Below, piece after piece: positions 1 through 5,533 of a DNA stretch of 5,533 nucleotides. The notes beneath the pieces are model-generated. The model searched no databases, was not told the DNA's origin, and was given only the letters and a program-made list of their open reading frames with translations. Position numbers and translations under genes: made by a program. Origin of the DNA: DATEAX01 sp035288145 (GTDB lineage: Bacteria; Patescibacteriota; UBA1384; UBA12157; JAENIV01); assembly GCA_035288145.1 (NCBI GenBank), contig DATEAX010000010.1, positions 1 through 5,533 of the forward strand, in the 5' to 3' direction. Each line of letters opens with the position of its first letter. The stretch's first letter is position 1.

Positions 1-19
1 CTAAGTGACTGGATTAAAA

Positions 20-96
20 AGAGAATTGAGAGGATTAAGATAACTTAGAGAATTGAAGAGTTTGATTATCCGATTATCTTAATTCTCTGATTATCC
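20..96. repeat. AT-rich repeat block with long imperfect hairpin upstream of galE
   Basis: This stretch is built from a few short words. AGAGAATTGA occurs at 20-29 and again at 47-56. GATTATCC occurs at 64-71 and 89-96, with a GATTATCT variant at 72-79. AGAGAATT (47-54) is the exact reverse complement of AATTCTCT (81-88), and GATAA (39-43) matches TTATC (91-95). In RNA this gives a stem of about 15 pairs with one bulged C and one G-U pair, closed by a loop of about 26 nt. No T-run follows the right arm, so it does not look like a standard intrinsic terminator. It lies just upstream of galE and could be a 5'-UTR structure, a decayed repeat element or a weak terminator of an upstream gene. The repeats and pairing are seen directly; the role is unknown. 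Confidence 0.6.
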
Positions 97-114
97 AAAG
101 TTCAGTTTTGCATT

Positions 115-1137
115 ATGAACATTTTAGTTACCGGCGGCGCCGGTTATATCGGCAGCCATTTAGTCAAAAATTTATTAAAGGAGGGGTTTTCTGTAATTGT
201 CTTTGATAATTTATCAACCGGTTTTATCGAGACGATTGAGATTTTGCGACAAAGGTATCCTAAACATTTGGAATTTATCAAATGTGATTTAAGTGACAAA
301 GAAAAGTTGGCGGAGATTTTTGAAACACGAGAAATTGAGACCGTGATGCACCTGGCCGCTAAAATTGATGTTGCCGAATCAGTGGAAAAGCCAGAACTTT
401 ATCATCAGGAAAACTATCTTAATAGCATTAATTTATTGGAGGCGATGACCGCGGCAGGAGTCAAGAAATTAATCTTTTCTTCCACCGCCGCGGTTTACGG
501 CAACCCTTTATACACGCCGATTGACGAAAAACATCCTACAAATCCATTAAATCCTTATGCCCAAACAAAATTGGATTTTGAAAAATATTTATCTAAAGTT
601 GAAAATTTGAATTATGTAATTTTGCGATATTTTAATGTTGGGGGTAGCGACCCAAGCGGCTTAATTGGAAAATCACATCTTCAAAGCGGTGATTTGATGG
701 AAAATATTTTAAAAGTGGCTTTAGGCCGGGATGAAAAAATTCAAATATTTGGCGACAATTACGAAACGTCTGACGGCACGCCGATTCGCGATTTTGTTCA
801 TGTCGAAGATGTCGCCGCGGCGCATGTCTTAACATTGAAAGATATCGATCGATATTTCGGCGAGTCATTTAATCTCGGCTCGGAAAGTGGTTTTTCGGTT
901 AAAGAATTCATTGATAAAGCAAGCATTATTATTGAGCGAGAAATTCCCACCGAAACCGTTGCGAGAAGACCGGGCGATGTTGCCGTTTCCGTTGCCAGTT
1001 CCCAAAAAGCCAAAGAAATTTTGGGCTGGAATCCCCAGTATTCTGATTTAGATTCGATTATTCGCAGTGATTGGAATTGGCGGAAAGTTCATCCTTTGGG
1101 ATATACTAGATATGGAGACCGGGTAGTGAAACTTTGA
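115..1137 (+). CDS. galE: UDP-glucose/UDP-hexose 4-epimerase (GalE, extended SDR)
   Basis: Cytoplasmic NAD-dependent epimerase that inverts C4 of UDP-hexoses (UDP-Glc/UDP-Gal and possibly the N-acetyl forms), feeding polysaccharide synthesis or the Leloir pathway. At 340 aa it has the normal family length. The N-terminal Rossmann motif TGGAGYIGSH is at residues 6-15, DNLSTG at 31-36, and the active site FSSTAAVYG at 121-129, where Thr124 takes the place of E. coli Ser124. The catalytic pair is Y148xxxK152 (YAQTK). NVGGSDPSGLIG (174-185), DGTPIRDFVHVEDVAAAH (220-237) and RRPGD (284-288) are typical of GalE. The position matching E. coli Tyr299 is Ser292, a small residue associated with wider substrate range. 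The ATG at 115 is the only Met ahead of the Rossmann motif; no clear Shine-Dalgarno precedes it. The gene ends with a tandem TGA-TAA. It is followed after 57 bp by glgA, probably in the same operon. Family assignment is very secure; substrate range is inferred. Confidence 0.97.
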   Translation: MNILVTGGAGYIGSHLVKNLLKEGFSVIVFDNLSTGFIETIEILRQRYPKHLEFIKCDLSDKEKLAEIFETREIETVMHLAAKIDVAESVEKPELYHQENYLNSINLLEAMTAAGVKKLIFSSTAAVYGNPLYTPIDEKHPTNPLNPYAQTKLDFEKYLSKVENLNYVILRYFNVGGSDPSGLIGKSHLQSGDLMENILKVALGRDEKIQIFGDNYETSDGTPIRDFVHVEDVAAAHVLTLKDIDRYFGESFNLGSESGFSVKEFIDKASIIIEREIPTETVARRPGDVAVSVASSQKAKEILGWNPQYSDLDSIIRSDWNWRKVHPLGYTRYGDRVVKL

Positions 1138-1140
1138 TAA

Positions 1141-1194
1141 ATGCTAAATCATTTTCGTCAGAAATATCAAAGTTTTAATACTTGGAAGAGTTAA
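1141..1194 (+). other. 17-codon mini-ORF filling the galE-glgA gap (doubtful)
   Basis: Directly after the tandem stop of galE (TGA-TAA, 1135-1140), an ATG opens a 17-codon frame (MLNHFRQKYQSFNTWKS) whose TAA at 1192-1194 abuts the glgA ATG. It is in the same frame as glgA. No convincing ribosome binding site precedes it and the peptide has no recognisable features. It could help ribosomes move from galE to glgA by reinitiation, or be chance in a 57-bp gap. I do not claim that it is a gene. Confidence 0.2.
1184..1190 (+). promoter_or_regulatory. Ribosome binding site of glgA
   Basis: The purine-rich GGAAGAG lies 4 nt before the ATG at 1195 and is the only Shine-Dalgarno-like sequence in the gap. 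It supports the chosen glgA start. The spacing is slightly short, so the pairing is moderate rather than ideal. Confidence 0.55.
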
Positions 1195-2712
1195 ATGGGA
1201 AAAAATAAATACAAGGAAAAGTTAAAAGTTCTTCACGTAACTTCCGAGCTGACCCCGATTGCCAAAGCCGGGGGCTTGGGTGACGTCGTCGGATATTTAC
1301 CTAAAGAACTTGCCCAAGCGTTCCATATTGAAATTAGAATTATTATGCCGAAATACAAATTCATTGATTTTGAAAAATACCCAGCTGAAACTATAATGAA
1401 AGATATTAAATTGAAAGGACCTAAGGGCAGATGGACGAAAATATCTGTCTGGAAAACTTTTTTACCCGAAACAATTGTCCCCGTCTATTTAATTGACAAT
1501 CCCAAGATTTTTAATGGCGAAAGCGTCTATGATCACAAAGTTAATGGTCAAAATCCTAAATATCCTTTCTTTTTTCTTTCCAAAATGGCTCTGGAATTAA
1601 CGAAGGCATTTGATTGGAGGGCTGACGTTATTCATATTCATGATGGAATGGTAGGAATAGTCCCAAAATGGCTGAAAATCACATATAAAAATGATCCATT
1701 TTTCAGAAAAACAGCAAGCGTACTGACTATCCATAATCTCGTCCATCAACCTACTGCGTCAATTTCGGAAGCACGAGAGTTTGGTCTTTCCAGAAAGGAT
1801 TTTGTGAAAGTGAAAAAATTTTTGAAAAAAGATAACATTAACATTATTGCCGAGGCCATAGATAATTCTGATATGATAAATACTGTTTCGCCGACTTATG
1901 CCAAAGAGATTCTAACAAGAAAATATGGTGCTGGTTTACACCGGCTTTTGAAGATGAATAAAAGTAAATTTACGGGTATACTAAATGGCATTGATTACTC
2001 TAATTTCGATCCACGCACCAACCCGGACACGCCGGTTAAATACTGGATTGATTCTTTGGACAAAAAAGTCGAAAATAAACTATATTTGCAGAAAAAATTC
2101 GGTCTGACACAATCGGCGGATTTGCCGCTTATTTGCGTTGTCTCACGGCTTACTTCCCAGAAAGGCTTAGATTTAATTGAAGATGTCATGAAGGATCTGG
2201 TGGATATGGGCGCACAATTTGTCATTTTGGGTTCTGGTTCGAAAAAAATAGAAAAAATCTTTATTAAAGCCGAGAAAAAATTTCCCGAAGCGGTGGCGGC
2301 GAAGATGGAGTTTGACGCCAATTTGGCCCAGACAATCTATGCCGGGGCGGATGTGCTTTTGATGCCTTCCCGCTTTGAACCCTGCGGACTTTCGCAAATT
2401 ATCGCTATGCGTTTCGGAACAATTCCGATTGTCAGAAAGACCGGCGGATTGGCTGATACTGTTCGTGACGGCTATACGGGATTTGTTTTTAATCATTACG
2501 ACAAAGACGCATTTTTATGGGCGATACGGAGAACCGTTGATGTTTATTACAACCAGAAAGAACATTGGCGAAAAATGCAGATAAATTGCATGGAAAAAGA
2601 TTTTTCGTGGAAGAATTCGGCGAAAAAATACATTTGGCTTTATAAAAAAGCCATCCGTAACCACCGGGAATTTTTAAAAAGTCATGATGAGAATGACGAT
2701 CAAAAATCTTGA
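1195..2712 (+). CDS. glgA: Glycogen/starch synthase, GT5 family (GlgA)
   Basis: Retaining glucosyltransferase that adds glucose from a nucleotide sugar (ADP-glucose in most bacteria) to the non-reducing end of an alpha-1,4-glucan in the cytoplasm. At 505 aa it is close to the usual 470-530. It has the two-domain GT-B layout. The N-terminal GT5 domain has KAGGLGD at residues 24-30 (the KxGGL nucleotide-sugar loop), HIHD at 147-150 (Asp150 matches E. coli Asp137) and TIHN at 178-181 (His180/Asn181 match His161/Asn162). GILNGID is at 261-267. The C-terminal GT1-like domain has VSRLTSQKG at 316-324 (Arg318 and Lys323 match Arg300 and Lys305) and PSRFEPCGLSQ at 391-401 with catalytic Glu395 (matching Glu377), then TGGLADTV (416-423). 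All key residues are present. An oddity is HIHDGM in place of the common HAHDWH. The start is supported by GGAAGAG upstream. The last 29 nt overlap the following kinase gene. The donor nucleotide cannot be told from sequence alone. Confidence 0.96.
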   Translation: MGKNKYKEKLKVLHVTSELTPIAKAGGLGDVVGYLPKELAQAFHIEIRIIMPKYKFIDFEKYPAETIMKDIKLKGPKGRWTKISVWKTFLPETIVPVYLIDNPKIFNGESVYDHKVNGQNPKYPFFFLSKMALELTKAFDWRADVIHIHDGMVGIVPKWLKITYKNDPFFRKTASVLTIHNLVHQPTASISEAREFGLSRKDFVKVKKFLKKDNINIIAEAIDNSDMINTVSPTYAKEILTRKYGAGLHRLLKMNKSKFTGILNGIDYSNFDPRTNPDTPVKYWIDSLDKKVENKLYLQKKFGLTQSADLPLICVVSRLTSQKGLDLIEDVMKDLVDMGAQFVILGSGSKKIEKIFIKAEKKFPEAVAAKMEFDANLAQTIYAGADVLLMPSRFEPCGLSQIIAMRFGTIPIVRKTGGLADTVRDGYTGFVFNHYDKDAFLWAIRRTVDVYYNQKEHWRKMQINCMEKDFSWKNSAKKYIWLYKKAIRNHREFLKSHDENDDQKS

Positions 2713-3616
2713 GGATTTATTAAATAAAGACCTTGCTCGGGATTTATTTTTGGAATATCAAAAAGAGTGTGGTTTGAATGACAATTTTCAAATTGAAAAT
2801 ATTCAGCGGCATTTGGTTCTATCGCCCAAAACCTATGCCTTGTTATATGAGATTAAAGTTGATGGCACGATTCGTAAATTACGCGTGAATGCCTCGGGCG
2901 AGGAAACGCGCCAGGGCGCGTTTCAGGTGATGAAGTTTTTGGCTAATGAATTTTCTGGTCCCCAATTTTTTATTCCCAAAGTTTATTTTTATGATAGTGA
3001 TTACAATTTGGTAGCTTACGAAAATGTCGAAGGAGAGATTTTAATAGATCAATTAAATAATCTTTATTTAGTGAAAAAAATAAGCCTGGCGGCTCAGTGG
3101 CTGAATCAATTTCACCGTGTCGAAAAGCTAAATATCGACCTTCCCGGGCATGAAACCTTTTTTAATTTTGAGGCCTTAAAAAAATTTTATCCCAAGCTTG
3201 TTGATTCGGGCGCCGGCATCATTGCCGATTTGAAAAAAAGAATATCGAGTGATTTTGAGCCAAAGTTAATTCATGGCGATTATCAACCGAATAATATCAT
3301 CGTTGACAAAGATTCTATCACCGTTTTTGATTTTAATGACAGCCGTTTTGATGATCCGGCTTTGGATTTGGCAAAGTTTCTTTCTCAACTTAAAGTGATG
3401 CTTTTTCGCTTCGCCGATGTCAAAGATTTCGATAATTTAAAAGATGCTTTTCTTACAAATTATCATTTGAATTTTAATCAGAACAATTTCCAAATTTACT
3501 CAAAAATGTATTACTTGCAAATCTTGTGTTCCTTGTCAGCGTCTTTAGCAGAAGATAGCGAGGCTCAAAAAACAATCCCCGAAATTTATAAATATTGGGA
3601 GGAAGAAAATAAATAA
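2684..3616 (+). CDS. APH-family (aminoglycoside phosphotransferase-like) kinase, substrate unknown
   Basis: A 310-aa protein with the protein-kinase-like fold of the APH/choline kinase superfamily. The catalytic loop is HGDYQPNN at residues 197-204 (Asp199 as base, Asn204 as metal ligand). The metal-binding DFND follows at 216-219, with RFDDPALDLAKFL after it, the classic APH arrangement. The N-lobe is less clear: VLSPKTYALLYEIKVDGTIRKLRVNA (45-70) resembles the beta-strands that carry the ATP-binding lysine. There is no signal peptide or membrane segment, so it should be cytosolic. Family members phosphorylate small molecules such as sugars, choline, homoserine or antibiotics; nothing here identifies the substrate, and a resistance role should not be assumed. 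It overlaps glgA by 29 nt in another frame, implying translational coupling. In-frame ATGs at 2687 and 2693 are alternative starts; the last would give MTIKNLEDLL and a 20-nt overlap. The stop TAA shares its last A with the ATG at 3616. A palindrome pair lies at 2892-2924. Confidence 0.88.
   Translation: MMRMTIKNLEDLLNKDLARDLFLEYQKECGLNDNFQIENIQRHLVLSPKTYALLYEIKVDGTIRKLRVNASGEETRQGAFQVMKFLANEFSGPQFFIPKVYFYDSDYNLVAYENVEGEILIDQLNNLYLVKKISLAAQWLNQFHRVEKLNIDLPGHETFFNFEALKKFYPKLVDSGAGIIADLKKRISSDFEPKLIHGDYQPNNIIVDKDSITVFDFNDSRFDDPALDLAKFLSQLKVMLFRFADVKDFDNLKDAFLTNYHLNFNQNNFQIYSKMYYLQILCSLSASLAEDSEAQKTIPEIYKYWEEENK
2892..2924. repeat. Two adjacent palindromes inside the kinase gene
   Basis: CCTCG-GG-CGAGG (2892-2903) is followed at once by a 10-bp perfect inverted repeat: GAAACGCGCC (2903-2912), AG, then GGCGCGTTTC (2915-2924). 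They share base 2903. The block is much more GC-rich than its surroundings and is translated in frame as part of the N-lobe (about ASGEETRQGAFQ, residues 70-81). The symmetry is seen directly; whether it is a repeat element or chance codon choice is unknown. Confidence 0.5.
3598..3603 (+). promoter_or_regulatory. Shine-Dalgarno at the kinase/recG junction
   Basis: GGAGGA lies within the last codons of the kinase gene. It is 12 nt before the ATG at 3616, which overlaps the kinase stop as TAATG, a standard coupling arrangement. That ATG is not in the recG frame and stops after five codons (MFLRK, TAA at 3631-3633). From the GGAGG core, an in-frame ATA at 3609 lies 6 nt downstream. The site shows that initiation is expected here, which sharpens the start problem of recG. 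Confidence 0.55.
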
Positions 3617-3665
3617 TGTTTCTTCGAAAATAAATCTTAGAACCTCTATTCAATATCTCATCGGC

Positions 3666-5533
3666 GTGGGGCCGAAAATGGCGGAAAAATTAAAAAGGTT
3701 GGGGCTCGAAAATGTCCGCGACCTTCTTTTTTATTATCCCTGGCGCTACGATGATTTTTCAAAACCGCAAAAAATCATTTCCTTGCGAGTTGGCCAAGAG
3801 GCGATTATTAAAGCGAAAATTTTTCAAATAAAACAAAGCCGCACCAGGCGAAAGTGGATGAGCATCATTGAAGCTGTTTTAGCCGACGATTCGGGTGAAA
3901 TCAAGGCCATTTGGTTCAATCAGCCGTTTTTGATTAAAATTCTCCGTCCCGGCACCGAATGGCTTTTCGCCGGTAAAGTCAATTGGGACTTTAAAGGTAA
4001 GCAAAAGACCTTGGCAATATCGCAATACGAAAAAGAGCCGGTTATTTTACCGGTTTACGGTGAAACCGAAGGCATCACCAGCAAATACCTCCGCCGGCTC
4101 GTAAAACCCATCCTAACCGAAATTTCCGACACCCCAGGGGTGTCGGAGGATTGGTTGGAAGATTATTTACCGGATGAAATATTAAAACAAGAAAACTTAA
4201 TCGGGCTAAATGAAGCCATCAAAAATATTCATTTTCCGCAAAAATCCGCGGAGATTGAATTGGCAAAAAAACGGCTTGGTTTTGATGAATTATTCCTTAT
4301 CGCTTTAAGGATGTTAATTAACAAGAAAGAACTCTTAAAAAGTAGTGCGACTGCGCTCAAATTTACGCCGGAACTTTTACAAGATTTTGTAAAAAGTTTG
4401 CCTTTTAAATTGACCGATGCCCAACGCAAGGCGGCGTGGGAGATAATTAAGGATTTATCCCGGCCAGTTCCTACGAATCGTCTGTTAGAGGGCGATGTCG
4501 GTTCCGGGAAAACGGTGGTTGCGGCGATGGCGGTTTTAGTGACCGCCAAGAATGGTTATCAGGCGGTATGGCTGGCGCCGACGGAAATTTTAGCCAACCA
4601 GCATTTTTATAATGTCGTCCAACTATTGAAAAAATTCAAAGTTAAAGTTGGTCTGTTGACTTCGGCTCAAAAAATCGCCGACACTGATAAAGACGATTTA
4701 ATCATCGGTACCCATGCTGTCTTGCAAAAGAATATTTCTTTTCCCCGGCTAGCCTTAATTATTGTTGACGAACAGCATCGGTTCGGGGTAAAGCAACGCG
4801 CCCACCTTCGAAAAACCACTTACACCTCGGAGGTGGCAGTGAACCGGTTAAAGGTTGTTCCCCATTTGCTTTCGATGACGGCGACGCCGATTCCGAGGAC
4901 TTTAGCTCTTTCCTTCTACGGCGATCTTGATTTGTCAGTGATTGATGAATTACCTCCCGGCCGGGCGAAAATTGCCACCAAAGTTATTAGTCCAAAGAAT
5001 CGCGGTCATGCCTACAATTTTATTCACGCCCAAATAAAAAATGGCCGTCAAGCGTTTGTTATTTGTCCGTTAATCGAAGAATCGCCGGGAAAGACAGGTC
5101 AACTTTTTGACCTTGATAGAAAATCCGCCGTTCAGGAATTTGAGAAACTTTCTAAAGATGTTTTTCCTGACTTAAAAATCGGACTCCTTCACGGCCGGCT
5201 AAAATCAAAAGAAAAAGCCGAAACGATGAAAAAATTTCACCATGGCAAATTGGACATCTTAGTTTCCACCGCGGTGGTTGAGGTTGGGATTGATATTCCC
5301 AACGCCACGGTGATGATGATAGAGGGAGCTGAACGTTTCGGCCTGGCTCAACTTCACCAATTTAGGGGCCGGGTTGGTCGGGCTAAACATCAATCATATT
5401 GTTTTTTATTTACCGAAAGTTGGTCGGAGATTGCTAAAAAACGGCTTCAAGCGATGACAAGTTGTCACAGCGGCTTTAAGTTGGCAGAAATTGATCTTCG
5501 GCTCCGCGGACCTGGTGAGCTTGCAGGCATTCG
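3666..5533 (+). CDS. recG: ATP-dependent DNA helicase RecG, 3' end outside the window; start uncertain
   Basis: RecG is an SF2 double-strand DNA translocase that regresses stalled forks and migrates branches at Holliday and D-loop junctions. The frame is open to the window edge, 622 codons from the GTG at 3666; about 60-70 C-terminal residues are probably missing compared with family length. Numbering from this GTG, the wedge has VGPKMAEKLKRLG near the start, YPWRYDDFS and an OB-fold around residues 40-120. The helicase core has LTDAQ (249-253), Walker A GDVGSGKT (276-283), APTEILANQH (304-313), DEQHRFGVKQR (368-378), MTATPIPRT (404-412), STAVVEVGIDIP, and QFRGRVGR (565-572). The RecG-specific TRG motif DLRLRGPGELAG begins at 610. 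Homology clearly continues upstream (INLRTSIQYLIG, from 3630), but no ATG, GTG or TTG exists in frame between the TAG at 3546 and this GTG. The true N-terminus therefore needs a rare start, a -1 shift from the ATG at 3616, or a corrected base. ATG 3678 is another fallback. Two palindromes interrupt the gene in frame. Confidence 0.95.
   Translation, partial: MGPKMAEKLKRLGLENVRDLLFYYPWRYDDFSKPQKIISLRVGQEAIIKAKIFQIKQSRTRRKWMSIIEAVLADDSGEIKAIWFNQPFLIKILRPGTEWLFAGKVNWDFKGKQKTLAISQYEKEPVILPVYGETEGITSKYLRRLVKPILTEISDTPGVSEDWLEDYLPDEILKQENLIGLNEAIKNIHFPQKSAEIELAKKRLGFDELFLIALRMLINKKELLKSSATALKFTPELLQDFVKSLPFKLTDAQRKAAWEIIKDLSRPVPTNRLLEGDVGSGKTVVAAMAVLVTAKNGYQAVWLAPTEILANQHFYNVVQLLKKFKVKVGLLTSAQKIADTDKDDLIIGTHAVLQKNISFPRLALIIVDEQHRFGVKQRAHLRKTTYTSEVAVNRLKVVPHLLSMTATPIPRTLALSFYGDLDLSVIDELPPGRAKIATKVISPKNRGHAYNFIHAQIKNGRQAFVICPLIEESPGKTGQLFDLDRKSAVQEFEKLSKDVFPDLKIGLLHGRLKSKEKAETMKKFHHGKLDILVSTAVVEVGIDIPNATVMMIEGAERFGLAQLHQFRGRVGRAKHQSYCFLFTESWSEIAKKRLQAMTSCHSGFKLAEIDLRLRGPGELAGI
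4125..4147. repeat. Perfect 11-bp palindrome inside recG
   Basis: TCCGACACCCC (4125-4135) and GGGGTGTCGGA (4137-4147) are exact reverse complements separated by a single A. The left arm begins exactly on a codon boundary and the element reads as SDTPGVSE. It lies in the linker between the OB/wedge region and the segment EDYLPDEIL that precedes the helicase core, a place where RecG length varies. It looks like a small palindromic unit accommodated in frame. That it is an insertion is inferred. Confidence 0.7.
4817..4841. repeat. Imperfect palindrome inside recG, in the loop after DEQH
   Basis: CACT (4817-4820), TA, CACCT (4823-4827), CGG, AGGTG (4831-4835), GC, AGTG (4838-4841) form a 4+5 bp stem broken by a 2x2 mismatch. 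The peptide is TTYTSEVAV. It falls between DEQHRFGVKQR and MTATPIPRT, where this protein is several residues longer than E. coli RecG as I recall it. The symmetry is direct; an insertion origin is inferred. Confidence 0.5.

Noticed and set aside
1..48. Possible C-terminal tail of an upstream gene (LSDWIKKRIERIKIT, TAG at 46-48)
   Set aside because: Only 15 codons are visible, they run into the repeat words, and no family can be recognised.
39..104. Intrinsic terminator or sigma-70 promoter ahead of galE
   Set aside because: The hairpin lacks a following T-run. TTGATT (62-67) and GATTAT (89-94) are 21 bp apart and a poor match, so neither is called.
130..144. ACCGGC-GGC-GCCGGT palindrome at the start of galE
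   Set aside because: It arises from the GC-rich codons of the conserved TGGAGY Rossmann motif, so protein constraint is sufficient.
632..1013. Open frames on the - strand inside galE (632-868 and 798-1013)
   Set aside because: They lie antisense to a clear galE, have no family motifs and no ribosome binding sites.
1995..2584. Open frames overlapping glgA (1995-2321 and 2173-2496 on -, 2375-2584 on +)
   Set aside because: They are shadows of the conserved C-terminal GT domain of glgA, and their translations look arbitrary.
4043..4076. Short inverted repeat around CGGTTT...AAACCG in recG
   Set aside because: A 6-bp stem is expected by chance and the encoded residues are ordinary for the region.
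4229..4549. 106-codon open frame on the - strand within recG
   Set aside because: It is antisense to the Walker A region of recG, whose protein motifs explain this DNA fully.
1..5533. CRISPR array, tRNA/rRNA, insertion sequence, UGA recoding
   Set aside because: No regularly spaced repeats, RNA gene motifs or transposase are visible, and UGA ends galE and glgA at the expected family lengths.

Overview
This is a compact, AT-rich bacterial window with four genes, all on the + strand: galE (UDP-sugar 4-epimerase), glgA (GT5 glycogen/starch synthase), an APH-family kinase of unknown substrate, and recG (ATP-dependent DNA branch-migration helicase). recG runs off the right edge without its last residues. 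Spacing is tight: 57 bp between galE and glgA, a 29-nt overlap between glgA and the kinase gene, and a stop/ATG overlap (TAATG) at the kinase/recG junction. I see no terminator between the genes, so one transcript is likely. UGA acts as a normal stop (galE and glgA both end on it).

The low GC content, the dense packing and the style of the RecG N-terminus (a 'GVGPKMAEKLKRLGLENVRD' wedge followed by 'YPWRYDDFS') suggest a Patescibacteria/CPR-type organism, probably from a metagenome. This is an inference from sequence style, not a demonstrated placement. Region by region: 1-114 is non-coding and made of short repeated AT-rich words that can fold into a long imperfect hairpin; 115-1137 is galE; 1138-1194 is a short gap that holds only a 17-codon mini-ORF; 1195-2712 is glgA; 2684-3616 is the kinase; about 3616-5533 is recG.

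GalE interconverts UDP-hexoses and GlgA extends an alpha-1,4-glucan, so the first two genes point to storage or surface polysaccharide metabolism. The kinase is translationally entangled with glgA, and a small-molecule (perhaps sugar) substrate is plausible but unproven. RecG is a DNA-repair housekeeping gene and is probably linked by operon packing rather than by function.

The most notable points are these. (1) recG has no conventional start codon where the family N-terminus begins; the well-placed ATG at 3616 is in the wrong frame and stops after five codons at A-AAA-TAA, and a -1 slip or one extra A would restore a perfect N-terminus. (2) Near-perfect short palindromes sit in frame inside the recG coding sequence in what look like variable loops (4125-4147 and 4817-4841), with a further pair in the kinase gene (2892-2924), reminiscent of coding-sequence palindromic elements described in Rickettsia. 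I found no clear new multi-gene system in this window.
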